Shown here piece after piece: positions 10,601-19,169 of a stretch of DNA of 64,000 nucleotides. Source of the DNA: Ferrovibrio sp041906005 (GTDB lineage: Bacteria; Pseudomonadota; Alphaproteobacteria; Ferrovibrionales; Ferrovibrionaceae); the NCBI RefSeq assembly GCF_041906005.1, contig NZ_JAYRJY010000001.1, positions 2,294,001 to 2,358,000 on the forward strand, in the 5' to 3' direction. The notes beneath the pieces are model-generated. The model ran no database searches. It was given only the letters and a program-made list of their open reading frames with translations, and was not told the DNA's origin. Both the position numbers and the translations under genes were made by a program. Position 1 is the stretch's first letter; each line of letters begins with the position of its first letter.

Positions 10601-11515
10601 TCAGTTGCCCTGGCGGCGAATGCGCGCCCGGAACTCGGTCGGGTTTTCACCGGTCAGGCCGGCGAAAAAGCGGCTGAAATAGGATGGCGATGAAAAATTG
10701 AGGCGATAGGCAATCTCGGCAATCGGCTGGTCGGTGAACGCGATCTGGCGGCGGGACTCCAGAATCAATCGGTCGTGCACGATGTCGCCGGGCGAACGCC
10801 CTGTCACCGCCTTGACTGTGCGGGCCAGATGGGTGGGCGTCACGTTCAATTCTGCCGCATAATCGTTGACGGGGCGATTGGTGGCGTGGTCGCGGTCTAC
10901 CAGGGCCTCGAAGCGGCGGACCAGGTCGCGGCGGCGATCCGGCGCGGCATTGGATGTCGCAGCCATGTGGGCGAAGCCGCGATGCATCTTCACCATGATA
11001 AGGCTGAACAGGGCTTCGACGGCTATGTCGCGCGCATCGGCGCTGCCGCGGCTTTCGGCTTCCAGTTCCTCGAAGATTCGGCGCAGGCTGGAGGTGTGTG
11101 GTGCAAGATCGTTACCTGTCAGCATGGCGGTCCGCTCCAGCCAAGGTTCGGCCTGCGGCAGTTTCCGCGCCAGCCGGACTACATCGGTCGTAGGCAGGGT
11201 GATGACCCAGCCCACCATGTCTTTGGGATAGTCGAATCCATGCCCCACCAGGGCCGGCATCCAGATCAGCGCGGGCGACGCGATGCGGCGCTTCTCGTAG
11301 TCGATCTGGCCTGTCACCTCGCCGGCGGCAAAGAAGAAAAGCTGCGCCAGGCCCTCATGGAAATGGGCATCCACCCGCCAGTCATGGATGTGGCGCCGGT
11401 CTGCAATCCGTTCGACATTCAGGAAGCCCACATGCAACGAGGCGTCGCCCGGGACATAGCGGCTGCGATCCAGATAGGGCCGGTGCATGGTGGACCCGTG
11501 TTGAGAAAGTGACAT
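10601..11515 (-). CDS. AraC-family transcriptional regulator with cupin sensor
   Basis: About 304 residues: an N-terminal AraC-type cupin (HFHEGLAQLFFFAAGEVTGQI) and two C-terminal helix-turn-helix motifs ending in SSPSYFSRFFAGLTGENPTEFRAR, resembling PobA-type activators. The ATG at 11515 has GGGAG about nine bases upstream; an ATG at 11554 is also possible. It is divergent from the flavin monooxygenase gene at 11635, which is its likely target, in line with regulators of aromatic catabolism. Confidence 0.85.
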   Translation of the reverse strand: MSLSQHGSTMHRPYLDRSRYVPGDASLHVGFLNVERIADRRHIHDWRVDAHFHEGLAQLFFFAAGEVTGQIDYEKRRIASPALIWMPALVGHGFDYPKDMVGWVITLPTTDVVRLARKLPQAEPWLERTAMLTGNDLAPHTSSLRRIFEELEAESRGSADARDIAVEALFSLIMVKMHRGFAHMAATSNAAPDRRRDLVRRFEALVDRDHATNRPVNDYAAELNVTPTHLARTVKAVTGRSPGDIVHDRLILESRRQIAFTDQPIAEIAYRLNFSSPSYFSRFFAGLTGENPTEFRARIRRQGN

Positions 11516-11634
11516 CGAATATCGCTCCCGTGTATTGAGAATGGCAAGGCCCATGCTCCATTTTCTGGGCCTGTATCGGAGCTCGCGGCGATATGCGGGG
11601 CTGCGGTTGCGTGAGGGAACCGAGAGGCTGCGGT

Positions 11635-12846
11635 ATGAAAATTGTCATTGCGGGCGCCGGAATTGGCGGCCTGACGGCGGCATTGTGCCTCCAGCGCAAA
11701 GGCTTTGACGTCCAGATTCTCGAGCAGGTGTGCGAGATCAGGCCACTCGGCGTGGGCATCAATGTCATGCCGCATGCAGCGGGCGTGTTGCACCGGCTGG
11801 GACTCGGTCCGGCGCTGGACGATATCGCGATCCGCACGCGGTGCATCGAATACCGCACCCGGTTCGGTCATCTGATCCAGTCCGACCCGCGTTCAGTCGA
11901 GTATGGTTTCGAATATCCGCAATACTCCGTCCATCGCGGCGAATTGCAGTTCCTGCTGCTCGATGCCGTGCGGCAGCGGATCGGCGGGGACGCAGTCATC
12001 GCGGGCAAGGGTGTCGCGGGGTTCAGACAGCATGCCGGCGGCGTGACCGTGACATGCGATGACGGCACAGCCTGCGATGCCGCGCTTCTGATCGGGGCTG
12101 ACGGGTTCCATTCCCGGCTGCGCCGGCAATTGCATCCGGATGAAGGTCCGGCGCATTACGAAGGCACCATGATGTGGCGTGGAGCCAATCTGCAGGCACG
12201 GCTGGGCGATGGCCGCACCATGTTCATCGCCGGTGACCACGATGTGAAATTCGTGTGTTATCCGATTTCCGGACGCGCCGACCGCGAGGGCAGGTCGCTG
12301 GTGAACTGGGTCGCCGAGGTGCGTCGTGACCAGCCGCGCGCCGCCGAAACCGCGGATTGGACGGCCGAGGGCGGACGGGATTTCATCGCCGCGTTTGCCG
12401 GTTTCCTGATGCCGGATATCGATGTCATGAAGCTTCTGCGCGAGACTGCGCATATCACCCAGTATCCGATGATTGACCGCGATCCGCTGCCCTTCTGGAC
12501 CAAGGGCCGCGTCACGTTGCTTGGCGATGCGGCGCATCCGATGTATCCAATCGGTGCGAACGGGGCCTCACAGGCGATCATGGATGCAGAGGCCCTGGCC
12601 GACGCGCTTGAACGGCATAGCGCGACAACGGCGGGACTCGCGGCCTATGAGGATGTGCGGCGTCCCGTCACATCGCGGGTCGTCCTCACCAACCGCCAGT
12701 CGGGGCCGGAGAAGGTGCTGGATATCGCGGCGGCGCGGGTGAAAGGTCCGCAGGACCGCATCGAGGACCTGATCACGCCGGAAGAACTGGAGGCGGTTGC
12801 CGCCGGGTATCGCGATATTGCGGGCTTCCAGCGCAAGACCGACTGA
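11635..12846 (+). CDS. FAD-dependent monooxygenase, PhzS-like
   Basis: A 403-residue group A flavin hydroxylase. GAGIGG at residues 7-12 binds the ADP of FAD, and GDAAHPMYPIGANGASQAI (about 297-315) is the second FAD motif. The phrases EIRPLGVGIN, PQYSVHRGELQ and MMWRG closely match what I recall of PhzS (5-methylphenazine-1-carboxylate 1-monooxygenase) and its relatives, which are widespread outside phenazine producers as 'flavin-dependent oxidoreductases'. No phenazine genes are near, so the substrate is an unknown aromatic or heteroaromatic compound. The ATG at 11635 follows GAGAGG. It is probably controlled by the divergent AraC regulator. Confidence 0.87.
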   Translation: MKIVIAGAGIGGLTAALCLQRKGFDVQILEQVCEIRPLGVGINVMPHAAGVLHRLGLGPALDDIAIRTRCIEYRTRFGHLIQSDPRSVEYGFEYPQYSVHRGELQFLLLDAVRQRIGGDAVIAGKGVAGFRQHAGGVTVTCDDGTACDAALLIGADGFHSRLRRQLHPDEGPAHYEGTMMWRGANLQARLGDGRTMFIAGDHDVKFVCYPISGRADREGRSLVNWVAEVRRDQPRAAETADWTAEGGRDFIAAFAGFLMPDIDVMKLLRETAHITQYPMIDRDPLPFWTKGRVTLLGDAAHPMYPIGANGASQAIMDAEALADALERHSATTAGLAAYEDVRRPVTSRVVLTNRQSGPEKVLDIAAARVKGPQDRIEDLITPEELEAVAAGYRDIAGFQRKTD

Positions 12847-12950
12847 GCGGCGCGACCGGCGGCTTGGGGCCTGCTGCATAGTCTTCTGGCCCCGACCGCG
12901 GCGACCGATCGCGCAATGATCGGGTGCGCGGGTGGGAAAATTGCAGACAC

Positions 12951-13760
12951 TCAGCCGAAAGCCAGGGCCGCGCTGCGGTTGTCGAGCGCTGCCAGCACGC
13001 TCATGCCGGTGATCGCCGAGGTCTTCGGGTTGCCCGGGCTGCTGCGGCCGGACACGATCACGGTCAGGCGCGACGAACGGCTTTCCGCTTCGATACGGCC
13101 GGTATTGCCGCTGGCCGCCGGATCGGCCACCAGCTTCACCTGGGTCCGTTCGAAACCCAGCCCGGCCAGGGCGATGGTGGCAGCCAGATTGGCGTTCTTC
13201 GGATAGCGCAACGCGGCCACGTCGGCACAACCGGAAAACACCACCGTCGGCTCGGCAATTGCATCCAGATCAAAAGACTGTTCCGCCGGTGTGCCCAGCC
13301 ATGCTTTCGGCGGCTTGGTCGAGATGTAGGTCACGGTCTGCAGGCCGTCCTGGCGCATCGCCAGCAGGCCATCGAGGCCGGCCGTGGCACCAGCCGGGAT
13401 GATCACGCGCCCATGCCCTGATCCGGCCAGGCCAAGCAGCCGGCTCCGGAAGGCGGCATCGGCCAGTGCGCCGGTGGAGATGACATAAAGATCGCAGCCC
13501 CGCAGCAGCACGGCCTCGGCCGTATCGCGCACAGCCCCCTGGCCGGCCGCCTCGATCACGATGTCGGGTCCGGCCGCCAGGAAATCGGCAAGGCTGTCGG
13601 TGACGGCCAAGTCGGGAAAAGCGGCCTGAGCCTGATCGCGCTGATAGGGCCGCGTCAGCAAGGTGGTCAGCCTGTAGCCAGGCAATGGATGCGCCGCACA
13701 GGCGGCGAGAATCGACTGTCCGATGCCGCCGTAACCGATGAGACCAAGCCGTTTTGTCAT
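12951..13760 (-). CDS. Aspartate dehydrogenase (NadX-like)
   Basis: A 269-residue NAD(P)-binding protein with an N-terminal Rossmann motif GYGGIGQSI and the family's central region (STGALAD, IPAGATAGLDGLLA, YPKNANLAATIALAGLGFE). Aspartate dehydrogenases turn L-aspartate into iminoaspartate, feeding NAD synthesis, or act in reverse. It starts 10 bases after the HlyD adaptor stop on the same strand, so it may be cotranscribed with the secretion genes, although no functional link is obvious. Confidence 0.82.
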   Translation of the reverse strand: MTKRLGLIGYGGIGQSILAACAAHPLPGYRLTTLLTRPYQRDQAQAAFPDLAVTDSLADFLAAGPDIVIEAAGQGAVRDTAEAVLLRGCDLYVISTGALADAAFRSRLLGLAGSGHGRVIIPAGATAGLDGLLAMRQDGLQTVTYISTKPPKAWLGTPAEQSFDLDAIAEPTVVFSGCADVAALRYPKNANLAATIALAGLGFERTQVKLVADPAASGNTGRIEAESRSSRLTVIVSGRSSPGNPKTSAITGMSVLAALDNRSAALAFG

Positions 13761-13770
13761 CTCGACAGGC

Positions 13771-15102
13771 TCAGCGTTCCTGAAACGCTGTATCGATCGC
13801 CCGGTAGATCGGATTGAGCAGGAAACGCAGCACCGTGCGTTCGTCGGTTTTGATGTCGGCCAGCACGGTCATACCCGGCAGCAGCGGATTGCGGGCCGGA
13901 TCGTCGCCGGCATAACTGCGGTCCAGCCGCACCAGGGCCTTGTAGAAAGGCGGAATCTGCGGTCCGTGGAAGGTCGATGGCGAAATATGCACCAGACGGC
14001 CGGGCACGCTGCCAAATTGCGCGAAATCATAGGTCGACACCTTCACCGCCACCGCCTGGCCCGATCGCAGCTGGCCGATATCCGACGGGCTGACGCGCGC
14101 CTCGACAATCAGTTCGCGGCCAAGCGGAACGATCTCGGCGATATTGCCGCCCGGCGGGATGACGGTGTCAGACATGCGGGCGCGCAGATCCTTGATCACG
14201 CCGCGCACCGGCGAGGTGATCGTGGTGCGGGCCACGCGGTCCTCCAGCTTGACGCGCGCTTCCTCGATCTGGCGCAGATCGCTGGTGACCGAGCCGAGTT
14301 CACGCATGGCATCGGCCGACAGGCGGGATTCGAGTTCGGTCAGCCGTTGTTCAGCCTCGGCGATGGCCTCACGGGCGCGGCCGATGGCCACCGTGACAGT
14401 GGTCAATTCGCCCTGCACCCGGTTCATCTCGCGTTGCACGTCGAGGAACGTGAGCCGTGAATTAAGGCCCTGCTGGGTCAGCGTCTTGCGCATCTCCAGG
14501 GCTTCGCCGGTGATGGCGAGCTGGCGTTGCAGGGTCTTCTGCTGGCCGAGCAGGGATTCCAGGTCCGCGCGGCGGCCGGCAAGCTGGCGTTCCAGCACCA
14601 GACGCTGGCTGGTTCTCGCCTTTTCCTGGCTGCGCAGAATGGCCGCCTGATCGGCGGAAAGCGCCTGTTCGTCGCTGTCATCGAGATCGGCAGCGCGACC
14701 TTCGGCGAATGCCCGCAGGCGCTCGGCCTGCAGACGCAGGCTGCGCTCGCGTGTGCGGACCTGTTCCAGTTCGGCAAGCACGCCGGTATGGTCGAGACGG
14801 ACAAGAACCTGGCCCGCTTCGACCAGATCGCCTTCATGCACCAGAACTTCGCGGATGATGCCGCCTTCCAGGTGCTGTATGGGCTGCAGGTAACCGCTGG
14901 GCACGATCTCGCCCGGCGCGCGGGCCACCTGCGCCACCTTGGTCACTGCTGCCCAGGCGATGGCGCAGATCATGATGGCGGCCATAAGCCAGACCGAAAG
15001 CTGCATCAGTCGCGGCGGCCGGCCCTCCTCGAGCTGGATCGCCAGGGTCAGATACCGGGTGCGCGACGGATCCGGGCGCAAGGCCGGTAATTTGTTGCTC
15101 AT
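13771..15102 (-). CDS. Type I secretion membrane-fusion (HlyD-family) protein
   Basis: A 443-residue periplasmic adaptor joining the ABC exporter to an outer-membrane channel. One inner-membrane helix lies at about residues 34-54, followed by a biotinyl-lipoyl half (HLEGGIIREVLVHEGDLVEAGQVL), a long alpha-helical coiled coil (about 110-300), the second lipoyl half and a beta-barrel region (RTTITSPVRGVIKDL and on). The ATG at 15102 overlaps the stop of the upstream ABC gene (ATGA), so translation is coupled. No TolC-type gene is in the window; the outer-membrane partner must be elsewhere. Confidence 0.92.
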   Translation of the reverse strand: MSNKLPALRPDPSRTRYLTLAIQLEEGRPPRLMQLSVWLMAAIMICAIAWAAVTKVAQVARAPGEIVPSGYLQPIQHLEGGIIREVLVHEGDLVEAGQVLVRLDHTGVLAELEQVRTRERSLRLQAERLRAFAEGRAADLDDSDEQALSADQAAILRSQEKARTSQRLVLERQLAGRRADLESLLGQQKTLQRQLAITGEALEMRKTLTQQGLNSRLTFLDVQREMNRVQGELTTVTVAIGRAREAIAEAEQRLTELESRLSADAMRELGSVTSDLRQIEEARVKLEDRVARTTITSPVRGVIKDLRARMSDTVIPPGGNIAEIVPLGRELIVEARVSPSDIGQLRSGQAVAVKVSTYDFAQFGSVPGRLVHISPSTFHGPQIPPFYKALVRLDRSYAGDDPARNPLLPGMTVLADIKTDERTVLRFLLNPIYRAIDTAFQER

Positions 15103-17291
15103 GTCCCGGCCCCCTTGACCGCCGCGGCATTGCTCGTGTGAGCATTGCGGATTTCCACGATACGTCCGTTCTCCATCACGACGACCCGGTCGCAAACCGC
15201 CAGATGGCTTGGGCGATGCGTCACGATCGCAATGGTTTGCTGGCCCTTGCGCCGGCGCAATGCCTCGATCAGCGCGGCATCGCCGCTCTCGTCCAGCCAT
15301 TGCGCCGGCTCGTCGAGCAGCAATACGGCCGACGGGCGGAGATAGACGCGGGCCAGGGCGATCTGCTGCAGCAGGCCGGCGGAGAGCAGCCGGGCGCTGG
15401 CATGGTCACCGAGCCCGGTATGCAGGCCATCCGGCAGAGCCAGCACCTCGTTCAGCGCGCCGGCTTCCGCCAGTGCAGCCTTCAGGTCATCGTCGCTGGC
15501 GGTCGGGGCGGCCAGCCGCAGATTCTGGGCGATGGTGCCATGAAACAGGTTGCGGTTCTGCGGCGAATAGGTGATCGCGCTGCGCAGTTCATAGGGAGTC
15601 ATCTGGCGGATATCCAGGCCATCCAGCAGCACCGAACCGGCCTGTGACTGATACAGCCCGGCCATCACCTTGAGAATGGTCGATTTGCCCGAGCCAGAAT
15701 GACCGGTGATGCCGACCATTTCACCGGGCCGCAACACAAGGTCCACGCCCAGCAGCGCCGGCTCGGCGTCGGGCCGGTAACGGAGCGAAACGCGGTTGAG
15801 CGTCACCGCGCCGCGGAAGACGCGCTGCACGACCGCGGGGCCGACGCGGTCACTCAACTCGGGGCGGATATTCAGTAACCGGTCGATTTGCGTCATGCCG
15901 AGGCGGATCTGCTCCAGACGTGTCAGCGCCATCAGGCCGAGTTGCAACGGCGCCAGCACGCGCCATGACAATGCCATGGTCGCCACCAGGGCGCCGACCG
16001 ACATGCTGCCGTCGATGATGCGTAATGCACCCCAGGCCAGAACGATGGCGCCAGTCAGCATCATCAGGGTCTGCGACGCGGTGTTCATCATGCCGGTCGC
16101 CACCTGCACGGCCCGGCTGTCGACGGCGGCGGCGGCGGATGTCGCACGATAGCGTTCCAGCCAGATCGCACCGCCGCCGGATTGTTTGATGGCTTGCAGG
16201 TTGGAGACGATTTCCACCATCAGGCCATGCCGCGCGGCATGGCTGGCAGCGGCACGCTGTATCGCGGCATGCTGCGCAAGATGCGAGGCATAGCCAATCA
16301 GCAGGATGACGGCGCCGAGCATGATCGACACCAGGACCAGCGGGCCGCCCAGCCAAGTGATCACCAGCAAAAAGAGGACGAGGAAAGGCAGGTCGAAGGC
16401 GACACCGGCCAGCGGGCCGGTGAAGAATTCTCGTACCGCCTCGAATTCCTTCAGGCGTGCCAGTTGCGCGCCGACCGGCGCCGCCTCGGTATAGCCGACC
16501 GGCAGGCGCAGCAGGTGTTTGAGAACCGCGATGGCGATCAGTCGTTCGACGCGGGCGCCCATATAGGCCAGCATGCGGCTGCGCAATATGCGCAGCGCGA
16601 AATCAAACGCGAATACCAATCCAATCCCGGCCAGCAGGTACACGATCAGCTCGCGCGAATTGCCGCCGATCACCTTGTCGTAAACCATCAGGGCGAAGAG
16701 AGGAAAACCAAGCGCCAGGACGTTGTTGATCAGGGTGATCAGGCCAAGCTGCATGGCGATACCCTGGAATCGCCGCGCAATGAGGCCGAGGAAGGATGTA
16801 CGCGGTCCCTTTTCATCCTGTGCCGGCTCGGCCAGTTCGATGAAATAGGCGATGCCGGCGATGGCGGGGTTCTTCAGGATGGTTTCTTCCCGGCGACTGC
16901 CGTCGAACACCCGGATGACGCCGTCGTCGTTTTCGAGCACTACCCGCGGGACGCCATCGCGGCCGACATGCAGGCATGGCAGCAGGCGGGGATCGATCCG
17001 GCCCAGTGGCAGATCACGTGGCCGGGTGACATAGGACAGTTCAATCAGAACGTTGCGCAGCCCATCAAGGTCGAGGTCGGCGGCAAAATGCGGCAAGGCC
17101 TCGACGATATGGCGTGGATCGCCTTGCCAGCCCAGCGCGGTCAGCAGCGGCATCAGGCAGGCGGCAAAGGGCGATACGGCCTGAAAAGCGCCGACGCGCC
17201 CCTGCCGCAATGCCTCGGCGAGCGGTTCGGAACGAACGACCTGCAGGCTGCCGCCTGCCGCATTGCCGGCTGGATTGATCGGATCGCTCAT
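15099..17291 (-). CDS. Type I secretion ABC exporter subunit with C39-like domain (active NBD)
   Basis: A 730-residue exporter subunit. Residues 1 to about 150 form a degenerate C39-like domain without the catalytic Cys-His pair, as in HlyB/LapB; about 160-450 is the six-helix membrane domain; about 480-715 is the ATPase. Walker A is intact (GHSGSGKST, about 529-537), Walker B is LLLDEP with its glutamate, and the H-loop is VTHRPS. The signature motif is altered to LLSAGLLQQ in place of LSGGQ. Its start overlaps the stop of the other ABC gene and its stop overlaps hlyD, giving a tightly coupled operon. Together with the next subunit it should form a heterodimer. Confidence 0.9.
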   Translation of the reverse strand: MSDPINPAGNAAGGSLQVVRSEPLAEALRQGRVGAFQAVSPFAACLMPLLTALGWQGDPRHIVEALPHFAADLDLDGLRNVLIELSYVTRPRDLPLGRIDPRLLPCLHVGRDGVPRVVLENDDGVIRVFDGSRREETILKNPAIAGIAYFIELAEPAQDEKGPRTSFLGLIARRFQGIAMQLGLITLINNVLALGFPLFALMVYDKVIGGNSRELIVYLLAGIGLVFAFDFALRILRSRMLAYMGARVERLIAIAVLKHLLRLPVGYTEAAPVGAQLARLKEFEAVREFFTGPLAGVAFDLPFLVLFLLVITWLGGPLVLVSIMLGAVILLIGYASHLAQHAAIQRAAASHAARHGLMVEIVSNLQAIKQSGGGAIWLERYRATSAAAAVDSRAVQVATGMMNTASQTLMMLTGAIVLAWGALRIIDGSMSVGALVATMALSWRVLAPLQLGLMALTRLEQIRLGMTQIDRLLNIRPELSDRVGPAVVQRVFRGAVTLNRVSLRYRPDAEPALLGVDLVLRPGEMVGITGHSGSGKSTILKVMAGLYQSQAGSVLLDGLDIRQMTPYELRSAITYSPQNRNLFHGTIAQNLRLAAPTASDDDLKAALAEAGALNEVLALPDGLHTGLGDHASARLLSAGLLQQIALARVYLRPSAVLLLDEPAQWLDESGDAALIEALRRRKGQQTIAIVTHRPSHLAVCDRVVVMENGRIVEIRNAHTSNAAAVKGAGT

Positions 17292-18988
17292 GTCGACTGC
17301 CCGTGTGCGGCTTCCACCGGCATGGATGCGACGGCAGCCGGCCGTTCGATCAGCCGACCATCACTCAATTCGAACATGCGATCTGCCAGACGCAGCACCG
17401 AAGGCTGGTAGCTGACAAGGACGATGGTGATCTTGCCTTTCATCTCGGCCAGCATCTTCAGCAGCCGCTCGTTGGAATTGCGGTCAAAAGCATTGTTGCT
17501 TTCGTCGAACAGGATGATGCGCGGCTGCTCGGCCAGGGCACGAATGATGGCGATGCGCTGGCGCACGCCGCCGGGCAGGGTTTCGGTCTGGCCACCGCTG
17601 ACCGCCGTTTCATAGCCATGGGCCAGCGTGGCGATATAGCCATCCAGACCCAGCCGCTCGGCCAGCTGCAGGGCGGTATCGGCCACCGCGCCACGGCGGA
17701 ACATGGTCAGGTTGTCGATCAGGCTGCCCTGGAAAATGGTCGCCTGGCGCGGTAGCAGGCCAATCTCCTCCGGACCGGGCCGCGGATCGGTCGGTTTCAG
17801 CGGCGTGCCGTCATACAGGATCTGCCCCCCGGTCGGCCGCTGCAGGCCGGCGATCAAGGCCAGCACCGCCGAGCGGTCGCTGTTGTCGGGGCTGACGATA
17901 CCCACCGTTTCGCCCGCCCCGATGGTGAGGCTGACGTGATCCAGCAGGGGCTGCCCGGTGCCGTCGTCAAGGCTGACATCACGGAATTCAACCTGCCCGG
18001 CCGTGACCAGGGGGGCGCGCCGCTGCAATCCACCCGGCTCCTGCGGCAAGGCCTTGAGTCGCAGGATTTGCTGCTCGGCCAGCCGGATCGCCTGGAAATT
18101 GCTCCAGATTCCCATGGCGCGCAGCAGCGGCTGCATGACCCGCCCCGTCAGCAGCGACGAGCAGGCCAACTGACCGATGGTCATCTGGTTGTCGATCACC
18201 AGCAGCGAGCCATAGGCCAGCACGACCACGATGGCGAGATTCGAGAAAAACGATCCAAGCGCCTGGGACAGCGCCGACAGATAGGTGACGCGGAAGGCGG
18301 CCGCCGATGCGCCATCCATCAGCCGCTCGTAGCGCCGCATCATCAGGCGCTCCATCGTCATGGCCTTGATCGTGGTGATGCCCGACAGGATTTCGATGAT
18401 GAAGCTGGTGCGCCGCTTGTCGGAATCCGCACGGCTATCGACAGCCTCATGCAGGATCCTGCCGATGATCATCGCCGCCAGGGCAAAGACGACCAGCACG
18501 CCGGCGGCCACCCAGGCCAGCGGCCCGCCAATGACCCAGATGATGGCGGTAAACAGCAGGGCGAAGGGCAGGTCGATCACAACGATCGCGCCCTGGTTGG
18601 CGTAGAATTCACGCAGCCGGTCGATGGCGCTGAGGCGCTCAAGATGCACGCCGGCGGTCGCCGCTCCGGCTTCCCGGAAGTCGGCCCCCAGCAGGCGTTC
18701 GATGCCGGCACAGCCGGTAGCATGTTCGAACCGGGCGCCGGCCCAGCCGGCCAGGGTGCTGCGAACCATGCGCATCGCCCCTTCGCCGATCAGTACCGTG
18801 AGCAGCAGGATGGTGAGCAGCAGCAGGGTATCGCTGGCCGCGTTCGGCAGTACACGGTCATAGACCTGAAGCGTGAAGATCGGCAGCGCGATCGTCAGCA
18901 GATTGAGGATCACCGAGCAGACGGCCAGTGTCGGATTGAAGATCAGGCTGCTGCCTGCATTGCTGTAAAGAACCGGCCCCTGCGCCAT
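17288..18988 (-). CDS. Type I secretion ABC exporter subunit with degenerate ATP site
   Basis: A 566-residue permease-ATPase of the PrtD type: an N-terminal six-helix membrane domain (about 15-300) and a C-terminal nucleotide-binding domain. Compared with its neighbour, the Walker A segment reads SPDNSDRS (about 366-374), so the three glycines and the lysine of GxxGxGKS are all replaced. The H-loop is VSYQPS, with Tyr for His. Walker B (ILFDES) and a signature-like LPGGVRQR remain. It is the first gene of the minus-strand operon and is divergent from the first RTX gene. It probably contributes a non-hydrolysing site to a heterodimeric exporter. Confidence 0.88.
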   Translation of the reverse strand: MAQGPVLYSNAGSSLIFNPTLAVCSVILNLLTIALPIFTLQVYDRVLPNAASDTLLLLTILLLTVLIGEGAMRMVRSTLAGWAGARFEHATGCAGIERLLGADFREAGAATAGVHLERLSAIDRLREFYANQGAIVVIDLPFALLFTAIIWVIGGPLAWVAAGVLVVFALAAMIIGRILHEAVDSRADSDKRRTSFIIEILSGITTIKAMTMERLMMRRYERLMDGASAAAFRVTYLSALSQALGSFFSNLAIVVVLAYGSLLVIDNQMTIGQLACSSLLTGRVMQPLLRAMGIWSNFQAIRLAEQQILRLKALPQEPGGLQRRAPLVTAGQVEFRDVSLDDGTGQPLLDHVSLTIGAGETVGIVSPDNSDRSAVLALIAGLQRPTGGQILYDGTPLKPTDPRPGPEEIGLLPRQATIFQGSLIDNLTMFRRGAVADTALQLAERLGLDGYIATLAHGYETAVSGGQTETLPGGVRQRIAIIRALAEQPRIILFDESNNAFDRNSNERLLKMLAEMKGKITIVLVSYQPSVLRLADRMFELSDGRLIERPAAVASMPVEAAHGQST

Positions 18989-19169
18989 ATGCCTGCAATC
19001 CGATCATGGGTGGGAATGCTGTCGACAACCCTGCCCGTATCCTGTCTTGAAATGCTTGATTGGGATCAATCTCAAATGCTGCGTGTTAGTATATATTTGA
19101 AAAATTAGGAATGAGTAAGCGGCGTCCCACGATTGCCCTTTGGTTGTAAGCAACCGGTAAGGCTTGGAC
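18989..19169. promoter_or_regulatory. AT-rich divergent promoter region of the secretion locus
   Basis: A 181-base gap between the divergent exporter operon and the first RTX gene. It is clearly more AT-rich than the surrounding coding DNA, especially around 19083-19110 (TTAGTATATATTTG). No exact operator was recognised. Promoters for both directions should lie here. Confidence 0.45.
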
